From the NCBI RefSeq assembly GCF_014635205.1, contig NZ_BMCN01000001.1:1-64000 (forward strand): DNA of 64,000 bases. The letters are read 5' to 3'. The notes under the pieces are model-generated. The model worked only from the letters and a program-made list of their open reading frames with translations. It was not told the origin of the DNA and did no database searches. How positions within the stretch are numbered: position 1 is the first letter of the stretch; every line of letters begins with the position of its first letter. Below, one piece after another: positions 52,041 to 60,196 of this stretch. This stretch comes from Jeotgalicoccus aerolatus. GTDB taxonomy: Bacteria; Bacillota; Bacilli; Staphylococcales; Salinicoccaceae. Position numbers and translations under genes: made by a program.

Positions 52041-54788
52041 ATGAATTATATAGGTGCTACTTGGAATAAATGGAATTTACATATTCATACACCTGAGACT
52101 GCTAAGAATGATAACTTTAAAGGTGACTGGGATTCATATTTAAATAAGATAGAAGAATCAGATATAAAAGTATTAGGTATAACTGATTACTACCTAATAG
52201 AAAACTTCAAAAAGGTAAAAGAGTATAAAGACTCAGGAAGATTAGAAAATATAGAGTTACTAATTATTAATATAGAAATGAGATTAGAAAACTCTACATA
52301 TGGTGATAAAGGCGTTAATTATCACATACTTTTTTCGGAAGAAGTATATAACTCAATTCAAGAAAAATTTCTAAATAAATTAAATTTTGAATATAATGAC
52401 CAAACATATAATGCAACTAAAAATGATTTTATTTCTTTAGGTAAGAGTTTTTCGGGAAATGCTAAACTATCTGATAAAAAGGCACTAGAAATAGGTATTG
52501 AACAATTCAAAGTTAATTACAAAGAAGTAAAAAGAGTATTGAATGAGAATAAGTCAATATTCGAGGGGAAATATTTAATTGGTGTAGCAAATAGTAGTAA
52601 TGACGGAGCATCTGGCATTAAAGACAATCAGATGAAGGGGATTAGGGAAGAAATACTTAGATCGTGTGACTTTATTTTTACAAGTAATCCAGGTGATATA
52701 AAGTACTATTCAAATTCACATGAGAGAAAATTACCATGTATACATGGTTGTGACGCTCATATCCTTGAAAAAGTTTGTAATCCTGATTTAGATAGAAATA
52801 CATGGATAAAAGCAGAATTATCATTTGATGGGTTAAAACAAATAACACATGAACCAATTAGTAGGGTGAAAATACAGAAAGATCATCCAGATGAGAAGAA
52901 AAACTATGAAGTTATTGAATCGGTTACAATTAATGATGAGTCTAACTTATTTGGAAATCAAAATATTAATTTCACATCGGGTTTAAATACTATTATAGGA
53001 GGTAAATCTTCAGGTAAGTCTTTATTACTATATAAAATTGCACAATCAATAAATCAAAGTTTTATAGATAAAATAAGTGATGAAAAATTGTGGAATAATA
53101 ATTATAAGAATTCAGTAATTGAAGGTTTAGAGACAAACACCATCTGGAGAAACGGAATTAAATCTAATATTGATAATCAAGAAGGTAATATTACGTATAT
53201 TCCTCAAATGTATATAAATGAACTTGCAGAACGTGAAGATAGTCCGATCTTACAAGAAAAACTAATAAATTTTATTTCAGAGAATAAGCATATAAATACA
53301 GAATTAGAACAACTTAATAATCTAGAAAAACAAATTTCTAAAGATAATTTTCAACAAATACAAATAATAGAAGAAAAATCACGGCATAAAATAGATATAG
53401 AGATGAAAAAAGCTGAGATAGGTTCTTTGTCAGCAATTACTCAAGAACTAAAAACTTTACAGTCGGAGATAGATATAAGAGTTGCAGAAAGTAATATTGA
53501 TTCAAAGAATGTTATTAAGTATAAAGATTTAAAAGAAAATATAAAGAACGAATATGAAAAGATAAAAGCCATCGAAAAGTGTGAAGAAGAATTAATAAGT
53601 TTACAATCAAATATTAAAGAATATTTCCAGAATTTTGTGAACAGTCTAGATTCTCAAGTCTATCCAGAGAAATTATTGAGTCAATATGACTTATTCAAAC
53701 AGAATCTAAATAATGATAAAAATACCTTTATAAAAGAAATTGAGCAAGTAAAGAATCATGAAATTACTAATAAAAAAACCATAATTGACACTATTGGTGA
53801 ACTTGAAATAGAAATAGACCCATATAAAAAATTAATGGAGAAAAAAGATGAAATAGAGAAAATCGAGAAGAAAAAAGTAATAGAGGAAGATAAAATCACT
53901 TCTATTGAAAATTACGAAAATGAAATAGAGGAAGTTTTACAATCCAAAAATTCTGCTATTTCTCAGTTAAAAGAGAATACTAAAATCTATTATGAAACCT
54001 TAAATCAGGTCATTAAAAGTATAAATAATAATCCTATAAAGTTTAACGATGTAACAATAGTAGCTGAATTTAAGGAAAACACTAAGACATTCGAAACATT
54101 CTTAGAAAAAATTAATCAGAGAAGCTATTTACCAAAAGATTTATTTATAAGTGAAGATGAACACTATAAGATAAAGTATAATCCAAGTGATATTGAAGAG
54201 ATTATTAGTACTATTATTTTAGATACAGATGAACTTTTAAATTTATCAGAATCAAAATTTAAGAAGCATGAAAATAGATACTTAATACTACAATCTTATT
54301 TACAGCCAATGTTGAGTTTGCATTTAACAATGAAAGATAATGATGAAGTAATCTCTAAGATGTCACCTGGTAAGAGTGGTTTAGTGATTTTGAAATTGTT
54401 AATAAATACGTTGAATGATAATCATCCAATTCTCATTGACCAACCTGAAGATAATTTAGATAACAGAACAATATCTACAGATTTAGTAGACACAATAAGA
54501 GAGATAAGCGAACAAAGACAAGTTATTATGGTGACACATAATGCCAACTTAGTGGTTCTTACAGATTCAGAAAATGTCGTGGTTGCTAACCAAGATCGCT
54601 TAAAAAAAGAAAACTTTCAATATGACTTTGAATATATAAATGGACCTTTGGAATCTAATATAGTTGAAGAAAATAAAGGTTTATTAAAAGAAAAAGGGAT
54701 TAAAACACATATTTTTGATATTTTAGAGGGTGGAGAAAGAGCATTTAGTATCAGAGAGAAAAGGTATGAAGTATCATATGATAAATAG
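52041..54788 (+). CDS. PHP-domain/SMC-like ATPase fusion (TrlF-type)
   Basis: 915 residues, cytosolic. N-terminal PHP-type metallophosphoesterase region (1-280): His14-x-His16 in WNLHIHTP, Asp49 in GITDYY, and HGCDAH near residue 235 as metal ligands. Then an SMC/Rad50-like ATPase: Walker A GGKSSGKS (about 320), coiled coils 400-700, signature-like MSPGKSGLVILKLL and Walker B HPILIDQPEDNLDN (about 795-803), and the HNANL switch His. This arrangement is what databases call TrlF-family AAA-like ATPase; related fusions occur in defence islands. GGGAGG before the start. More AT-rich than upstream genes, so probably acquired. A nucleic-acid or nucleotide target is inference. Confidence 0.85.
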   Translation: MNYIGATWNKWNLHIHTPETAKNDNFKGDWDSYLNKIEESDIKVLGITDYYLIENFKKVKEYKDSGRLENIELLIINIEMRLENSTYGDKGVNYHILFSEEVYNSIQEKFLNKLNFEYNDQTYNATKNDFISLGKSFSGNAKLSDKKALEIGIEQFKVNYKEVKRVLNENKSIFEGKYLIGVANSSNDGASGIKDNQMKGIREEILRSCDFIFTSNPGDIKYYSNSHERKLPCIHGCDAHILEKVCNPDLDRNTWIKAELSFDGLKQITHEPISRVKIQKDHPDEKKNYEVIESVTINDESNLFGNQNINFTSGLNTIIGGKSSGKSLLLYKIAQSINQSFIDKISDEKLWNNNYKNSVIEGLETNTIWRNGIKSNIDNQEGNITYIPQMYINELAEREDSPILQEKLINFISENKHINTELEQLNNLEKQISKDNFQQIQIIEEKSRHKIDIEMKKAEIGSLSAITQELKTLQSEIDIRVAESNIDSKNVIKYKDLKENIKNEYEKIKAIEKCEEELISLQSNIKEYFQNFVNSLDSQVYPEKLLSQYDLFKQNLNNDKNTFIKEIEQVKNHEITNKKTIIDTIGELEIEIDPYKKLMEKKDEIEKIEKKKVIEEDKITSIENYENEIEEVLQSKNSAISQLKENTKIYYETLNQVIKSINNNPIKFNDVTIVAEFKENTKTFETFLEKINQRSYLPKDLFISEDEHYKIKYNPSDIEEIISTIILDTDELLNLSESKFKKHENRYLILQSYLQPMLSLHLTMKDNDEVISKMSPGKSGLVILKLLINTLNDNHPILIDQPEDNLDNRTISTDLVDTIREISEQRQVIMVTHNANLVVLTDSENVVVANQDRLKKENFQYDFEYINGPLESNIVEENKGLLKEKGIKTHIFDILEGGERAFSIREKRYEVSYDK

Positions 54789-54844
54789 AATAGAAGTTTA
54801 AAATTATTCAGAGATATAATAAATAAATATAGTAGAGAAAACAC

Positions 54845-54885
54845 AAAAAATCAGGAACACATTTTAAATGTGCTCCTGATTTTTT
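54845..54885. terminator. Bidirectional terminator
   Basis: AAAAAATCAGGAACACATTT/AAATGTGCTCCTGATTTTTT stem with one mismatch and short loop, between the convergent TrlF-like gene and the small IDEAL-like gene. Confidence 0.92.
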
Positions 54886-54894
54886 GTCCATCTA

Positions 54895-55092
54895 TTACAG
54901 TTCTTTTAGTAAAGTAGTGTACATCATGAATTTTTCTTCGTTTTTCTCGATGAGTGATTCCTCTATTTTTGCATTATATAATTCTACATTAAAATGGTGC
55001 ATGGATTCTTGCAAAACAAGATCTGCTGATAAATCGTTAATTGTGTTAATGAAGCCTCTTAATTGATTTGCAGGATAAACTGGTCTTCCCAT
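54895..55092 (-). CDS. Small IDEAL-domain-like protein
   Basis: 65 residues, acidic, helical. The C-terminal half, NAKIEESLIEKNEEKFMMYTTLLKEL, fits the IDEAL domain pattern of short Firmicutes regulators (hydrophobic pairs around an acidic, F-containing core). GAGAGGGG lies 9 nt before the start. Promoter TTGACC, 17 nt, TATAAT on the minus strand is excellent, and a candidate Fur box lies just before it. Its better codon and base composition than the flanking genes suggests a core gene between two acquired ones. Confidence 0.65.
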   Translation of the reverse strand: MGRPVYPANQLRGFINTINDLSADLVLQESMHHFNVELYNAKIEESLIEKNEEKFMMYTTLLKEL

Positions 55093-55132
55093 TTTTAATT
55101 ACCCCTCTCAAAAATCTATCTTTAACCGAATT

Positions 55133-55171
55133 ATATACCACATTCTCATTTAGGTCAATGATAATGAGAAT
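55133..55171 (-). promoter_or_regulatory. Promoter of the IDEAL-like gene with possible Fur box
   Basis: Minus strand: -35 TTGACC, 17-nt spacer, -10 TATAAT. The plus-strand sequence TGATAATGAGAATCG (about 55157-55171) lies just upstream of the -35 box; two of three Fur hexamers (GATAAT, GAGAAT) match. Confidence 0.45.
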
Positions 55172-55316
55172 CGCGAAATTATTTATTCTGATAATTTAAA
55201 CATAGTGTTCTTTTGTAATCTGCTCAATCTATTGTTTTGAGTAATACCAACTATCCTATATAATATAAGGTAGATTAATGTATTCTATTATATAAAACTA
55301 ATTAGGAGCAATGAGA

Positions 55317-58300
55317 ATGTCCTTAGATATAAAAAAAGTACAAGAATGGGTAGAGGCTTTAGAATTTAAAAAGATACATAATAAAAATATTTGGGAACTA
55401 ATAATTAAAAATAGTGTTGTTACAGTCGACTTTGATAACAAAAAAATAATTTATCCGAATAATATAGAGATTGGTAGAACAACTACACTAAATTTTTCTG
55501 CAGAGGAAAATTTAGTAGTCTTAGATATTGTAGTTAATTTACTTAAGCAAGGTTATAAAGAGAATAATATTGTGATAGAAAAAGCATATCAATTGGGAAG
55601 AAATAAGAAATCTGGAAATGCAGATGTAACTGTCCATAATAATCAAATGGATGTTTTCATGATTATTGAAGCAAAAACTTATGGTGATGAGTTTGACAAG
55701 GCTTGGGAAAAAACAAAAAAAGATGGCGATCAACTTTTTAGCTATGAACGTCAAGAAAATTCAGCAGAAGTTTTAATTTTGTATACAAGTAGAATTCAAG
55801 AAACCGATATTATCAGATACTATCACGCAATCCCATTAATAGATAATGAAAAATTTCTAGATACTTTAGAAAATCCGAAAAGCTATAATGCAGCAAAAGG
55901 TGGTAATGATAAGTTTGAAGTTTGGAGAGATACTTATCAGTTAGACTCTCTAGAAAACGGTGTTTTAGAATTAGATATACGTCCTTATCACGTCAATAAA
56001 TCAAAGAAATCTATTAAAGATTTGAATGATATTACTCATGACGAAGTCCAACGTAAGTACAATGAGTTTGCCTCGATTTTGAGAAAATATAATATCGGTG
56101 GTAGAGAAAATGCTTTCGATAAACTTGTGAATTTATTTTTAGCTAAAATTGTAGATGAAGAGCAAAATCCTGACGACTTACAGTTCGTTTGGAAAGGTGT
56201 TACCCAAGATACATATTTTGATTTAGTAGATAGATTACAAAAGTTATACCAGATAGGAATGCAAAAATTTCTAGATGAATCAGTAACATATGTTGCGGAA
56301 GAAGATGTATCTAAAGCCTTTAGTCTAACTAAAGACGCTGCTAAAGATGCAGTTCTTGATTATTTTAAACAATTAAAATATTTTTCAAATAGTGATTTTG
56401 CATTTTTAGAAGTGTATAATGAGCAATTATTCTATCAAAACTCTAAAGTGCTAGTAGAGTTAATTAAAATGTTTCAGAATAAAAACTTGAAAACCGAAAG
56501 TCAAAATCAATTTTTAGGGGATCTTTTTGAAGGTTTCCTTGACAATGGTGTTAAACAATCAGAAGGTCAGTACTTTACACCAATTCCAATAGTGAAGTTC
56601 ATAGTTTCATCTTTACCGTTAGAACAAACTGGACAGTCACCGAAAGTAATAGACTATGCATGTGGAGCTGGTCATTTTTTAAATGAATTTGCAGAACAAA
56701 TTAAATCTATATCAGTCACTTCTTCGAATACCGATTTGTATTCGAATATTTATGGGATTGAAAAAGAGTATAGATTGAGTAAAGTAGCTAAAGTCTCTGC
56801 ATTTATGTATGGCCAAGATGATATAAATATAATATACGGCGATGGTTTGAAAAAACATAGTGAAATAGAAGAAAAAAGCTTTGATTATGTTATAGCAAAC
56901 CCACCATACTCTGTTAAAGGCTTTCTAACTACTTTATCTTTAAGTGAGCAAGATTCTTTTGAACTTAATAAATATGTTAGTAATACCCATACATTCAACT
57001 CTATTGAATATTTCTTCATTGAGAAAGCGTATAAACTTTTAAAACCTGGTGGAATTGCATCTATCATACTCCCTGTATCCATATTATCTAATAGTTTCGT
57101 TGTAGATATAGCGATAAGAAAGTTTATATTGAGAAAATTTGATATAGTTTCAATTGTACAATTAGGTAGTAAAACTTTCGGAAGTACTGGACAAAATACT
57201 ATTGTCCTATATTTGAAAAAGAAAGATTATCCACCAAATATCTCTGATCATTATTTTTATTCAGTAGAACGTTGGTTTAATAATGAAAATGTTCAAAAAG
57301 ACGATATAAAATTAGTTAAACAGTATTGCTACGATTTAGACATTGACTATGAGAGCTTTTGCACTTTACAACAAGGAAATAATGATGTAGAACCACTTTT
57401 TAAATTTGATATCTTTAAAGAATATGAGATAAATTTTTATAAAAGTGCAGAATATAAAAATATAAACAAAAAGAAAATTACAACAAAGTATACAAAAGAC
57501 ATGAAAGAAGCTTCAGAGTTATTTGCCCTAAGAAATTATATTATTGAGGTAGAAAAAGAAAAAGTATTCTATCACGCATTAACTTACAACCAGAAACAAA
57601 AAGTTATAGTTGTGAAATCACCTAGTAAATCAGCAGAGATAAAGAAATTCTTAGGGTATGATTGGAGTACAAGAAGAGGTCAAGAAGGTATAAAATATCT
57701 TGGAACAACATTATCAGATGAAGAAATGGATGTTTCAAAAAATCAAGCGATAAATAATATTAAAACACCTTTATTTAATCCAGCTGATTTGGATGATCCT
57801 ACAAAAATCAATACACTGATCAAAAAGAATTTTAAAGATGAAGAACTGGAAATAAGTGATGAAAATAAAGAATATGTATCTATTTTAAATGCAAAAGATT
57901 TATTAAACTTTAAAAAAACATCATTCAGTGCTCAATTCAAAACTACAAAACCAAAAGTTATTAAATCTAGTTACCCTGTAAAAGCTTTAGGTAGTTTAGT
58001 AGATGTTAAAATTGGTGGAACTCCATCTACATCTAATAACGATTATTATGTTGGTGATAATTTATGGGTGCAAATCTCAGAAATGAAAAGTGACATTATT
58101 AATGATACTAACTCGAAAATATCTGATTTAGCTGTTAAAGAGTCTAATGTGAAACTTATACCTAAAGGAACTACATTAATAAGTTTCAAACTCAGTATAG
58201 GGAAAGTTGCAAAAGCTGGTAAGGATTTATACACTAATGAAGCTATTGCTGGCCTGGTCCCTCTCACGGATGATATTAAAGACGATTACTTATTTGCATT

Positions 58301-59048
58301 ATTTGATTCAGGAATGGTTATTTTAGATAATGGCAACAGCAAATCATTTGGTAACAGTTTAAATAGTAAGTTCTTACGTGAAGAGATTTTAATACCTCAT
58401 CCTCCTTTAGCAATACAAGATAAGATAATTAAAATATTTAACGACATTACAAAAAATATAAATAATAATAAAGATTTAATTATTGAAAATGAAAAAGAAA
58501 TTAAAATGTTGTTAGAAAATCTGCAAAGAAACGAATTAAAAAGTTACAGATTATCTTCTGATTTATTTGAATTAAATATTGGAAGAAGAGTTTTAAAATC
58601 TAAATATACAGAAGAAGGAATCCCAATTTATTCGGCGAATGTCATTGAGAGTAGTGCTCTAATAAATGATGATATTGTTAAGGATTTTTCAAAGCCATCC
58701 GTTCTATGGGGAATCGATGGTGACTGGAATGTAAGCTACCTTCCTGAGAATCAAAAATTCTACCCTACAGATCATGTAGGGTATATAAGATTAAATACGA
58801 ATGAAATAGATTATAGATACTTATCTCATGTACTTTATGAGGCGGGTATACAGGAAGGGTTTTCTCGCAATAATAGAGCATCTACTGATAAAATAAGAAA
58901 TTTAATTTTATCATTTCCTGATTACAGTAAACAAAATCAAACAATGAATAAAATTGATGAAATTAAAGAAGAAACAGCCCAGTTGAATAATGAGATTCAG
59001 GTATTATTATCTGATAGAAAAAGAGAAATTATTAATATATTAAAATAA
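55317..59048 (+). CDS. Fused restriction-modification-specificity protein (Type IIG/Type I-like)
   Basis: 1243 residues. N-terminal PD-(D/E)XK-type nuclease region with Asp near 102 and Glu118-Ala-Lys120 (IIEAKTYG). Methylase region: EGQYFTPIPIVKF, SAM motif I DYACGAGHF (about 446) and catalytic motif IV NPPYS (about 528), so N6-adenine methylation. The C-terminal 360 residues are HsdS-like with two target-recognition regions: first about 885-1060 (KIGGTPSTSNNDYY, ending HPPLAIQDKIIKIF), second about 1080-1243 with a coiled tail. No helicase/translocase motifs, so one polypeptide presumably does all steps. The start at 55317 has AGGAG 8 nt before; 55311 is too close. AT-rich and probably acquired. 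Confidence 0.87.
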   Translation: MSLDIKKVQEWVEALEFKKIHNKNIWELIIKNSVVTVDFDNKKIIYPNNIEIGRTTTLNFSAEENLVVLDIVVNLLKQGYKENNIVIEKAYQLGRNKKSGNADVTVHNNQMDVFMIIEAKTYGDEFDKAWEKTKKDGDQLFSYERQENSAEVLILYTSRIQETDIIRYYHAIPLIDNEKFLDTLENPKSYNAAKGGNDKFEVWRDTYQLDSLENGVLELDIRPYHVNKSKKSIKDLNDITHDEVQRKYNEFASILRKYNIGGRENAFDKLVNLFLAKIVDEEQNPDDLQFVWKGVTQDTYFDLVDRLQKLYQIGMQKFLDESVTYVAEEDVSKAFSLTKDAAKDAVLDYFKQLKYFSNSDFAFLEVYNEQLFYQNSKVLVELIKMFQNKNLKTESQNQFLGDLFEGFLDNGVKQSEGQYFTPIPIVKFIVSSLPLEQTGQSPKVIDYACGAGHFLNEFAEQIKSISVTSSNTDLYSNIYGIEKEYRLSKVAKVSAFMYGQDDINIIYGDGLKKHSEIEEKSFDYVIANPPYSVKGFLTTLSLSEQDSFELNKYVSNTHTFNSIEYFFIEKAYKLLKPGGIASIILPVSILSNSFVVDIAIRKFILRKFDIVSIVQLGSKTFGSTGQNTIVLYLKKKDYPPNISDHYFYSVERWFNNENVQKDDIKLVKQYCYDLDIDYESFCTLQQGNNDVEPLFKFDIFKEYEINFYKSAEYKNINKKKITTKYTKDMKEASELFALRNYIIEVEKEKVFYHALTYNQKQKVIVVKSPSKSAEIKKFLGYDWSTRRGQEGIKYLGTTLSDEEMDVSKNQAINNIKTPLFNPADLDDPTKINTLIKKNFKDEELEISDENKEYVSILNAKDLLNFKKTSFSAQFKTTKPKVIKSSYPVKALGSLVDVKIGGTPSTSNNDYYVGDNLWVQISEMKSDIINDTNSKISDLAVKESNVKLIPKGTTLISFKLSIGKVAKAGKDLYTNEAIAGLVPLTDDIKDDYLFALFDSGMVILDNGNSKSFGNSLNSKFLREEILIPHPPLAIQDKIIKIFNDITKNINNNKDLIIENEKEIKMLLENLQRNELKSYRLSSDLFELNIGRRVLKSKYTEEGIPIYSANVIESSALINDDIVKDFSKPSVLWGIDGDWNVSYLPENQKFYPTDHVGYIRLNTNEIDYRYLSHVLYEAGIQEGFSRNNRASTDKIRNLILSFPDYSKQNQTMNKIDEIKEETAQLNNEIQVLLSDRKREIINILK

Positions 59049-59052
59049 CTTA

Positions 59053-59098
59053 TTTAATCCACCTTGATTAAATGTTTATTCAATTAAGGTGGATTAAA
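59053..59098 (+). terminator. Hairpin after the RM gene
   Basis: TTTAATCCACCTTGATT (59053-59069) and AATTAAGGTGGATTAAA (59082-59098) pair at 16 of 17 positions. T tail is weak. The 240 nt between it and tRNA-Asn is very AT-rich and shows no gene. Confidence 0.65.
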
Positions 59099-59339
59099 TT
59101 TATTAAAAAGGATATATTTTAACTTTACAATTAAAATCTTTAAGTTGGACATTATTTGAAAAGTAGTTTAAATCTGTTAATAGAATAGTCTAATTCAATA
59201 AAATATAGATGATTCATAGAAAAATAATAAATTATTTATCAATTTTTTAAATTTTGCTTAACAATTATTAAGTTTACTGTTGATTTAATTAATATTCGTT
59301 GCTATAATGAATCTTGTTCAGTTGAAACATACATACTAT

Positions 59340-59414
59340 TCCACAGTAGCTCAGTGGTAGAGCTATCGGCTGTTAACCGATCGGTCGTAGGTTCGAGTCC
59401 TACCTGTGGAGCCA
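59340..59414 (+). tRNA. tRNA-Asn(GUU)
   Basis: Acceptor TCCACAG/CTGTGGA, anticodon GTT in loop CTGTTAA, discriminator G, encoded CCA. Confidence 0.97.
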
Positions 59415-59417
59415 TAT

Positions 59418-59506
59418 GGGGATGTACTCAAGTGGCTGAAGAGGTGCCCCTGCTAAGGGCATAGGTCGCATTGCGCGGCGCGAGAGTTCAAATCTCTCCA
59501 TCTCCG
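59418..59506 (+). tRNA. tRNA-Ser(GCU)
   Basis: Class II tRNA with long variable arm, acceptor GGGGATG/CATCTCC, anticodon stem TGCCC/GGGCA enclosing GCT, discriminator G. Starts 3 nt after tRNA-Asn. Confidence 0.96.
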
Positions 59507-59513
59507 CTTATAC

Positions 59514-59547
59514 AAGCTCAATTCCAAAAGGAATTGAGCTTTTTTTG
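59514..59547 (+). terminator. Terminator of tRNA-Asn/Ser
   Basis: 12-bp perfect stem AAGCTCAATTCC/GGAATTGAGCTT with an AAAA loop and a T run. Confidence 0.93.
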
Positions 59548-59673
59548 TGCCGAAATTTACATAGATTAAATTTTGTCATTTTACCTCCAGTTTTTACTCT
59601 TAAATGCGAAAGGAATTAAGTATTTAATTTACATCAATGGTGTTATGCTTAAACCATCAAGAGGAGGAAATTT

Positions 59674-59931
59674 GTGGATAACATTTTAAATTTAATTAAT
59701 TCTAAGTACTGGGTCATCGTTACGTCTACCGATAATGAGATCGTTTTTGCTACGGAGCGTCACGAGTACACCATATACAAACGCCCGATTTTCGGGTTTC
59801 GTTTCACAGTTTCATCACTCATTCATATTGAGCGCCATGATATTATTTTTAAAGATGAAGAGGAATTAATTTCATTTATTAAAACAAATAAGGCTTCGTG
59901 GGAAGAGAAAGTCATTTCTCCGATCGCATAA
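59674..59931 (+). CDS. Hypothetical 85-residue protein
   Basis: GTG start with an excellent GAGGAGG 6 nt upstream, so the gene is likely real. The product has no signal peptide or membrane helix; pattern MDNILNLINSKYWVIVTS, a charged middle (RHEYTIYKRP), beta-rich, ending in a helix. Not recognised. It stands alone, followed by inverted repeats, between the tRNA pair and the Tn554-like genes. It could belong to either the chromosome or the element. Confidence 0.6.
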   Translation: MDNILNLINSKYWVIVTSTDNEIVFATERHEYTIYKRPIFGFRFTVSSLIHIERHDIIFKDEEELISFIKTNKASWEEKVISPIA

Positions 59932-59997
59932 CCGCTTTTTAAATACAGCAAAATAAAAAGCCACCTACTCTGTAATATTAAAGACAAGTAATTATAC

Positions 59998-60045
59998 ATG
60001 ATGTCTTATTACATCATATCTTGTTTATAATGTTACACACATTAT
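59998..60045. repeat. Two short palindromes before the recombinase genes
   Basis: ATGATGT (59998-60004)/ACATCAT (60011-60017) and ATAATGT (60027-60033)/ACATTAT (60039-60045). Both are perfect 7-bp arms with 5-6 nt spacers. Position at the edge of the integrase genes suits recombinase-binding or core sites of the left end, but no junction is proven. Confidence 0.4.
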
Positions 60046-60046
60046 A

Positions 60047-60096
60047 AAAATGCACATTACTAAGAGTTAACTTTAGTGGTGTGCACTTTTGTTTTA
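60047..60096 (+). terminator. Terminator-like hairpin before tnpA
   Basis: AAAATGCACATTACTAAG against CTTTAGTGGTGTGCACTTTT (imperfect, wobble pairs) followed by GTTTTAA. Probably shields the element from upstream transcription. Confidence 0.55.
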
Positions 60097-60133
60097 ACTA
60101 CCTTTTTTCCTGTTTTATTAAAGAGTTTAACAT

Positions 60134-60163
60134 TTTACAATTGCTATGAAAAAACATTATAAT
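60134..60163 (+). promoter_or_regulatory. Promoter of the tnpABC genes
   Basis: -35 TTTACA (60134-60139), 18-nt spacer, -10 TATAAT (60158-60163), 34 nt before the TTG start of tnpA. Confidence 0.6.
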
Positions 60164-60196
60164 GGAATAATTGTTCTTTTTTAAGGGGGCTAATAA

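Noticed and set aside
59340-59506. attL site of an integrated element in tRNA-Ser or tRNA-Asn
   Set aside because: No partial copy of either tRNA 3' end was found within the window on either side.
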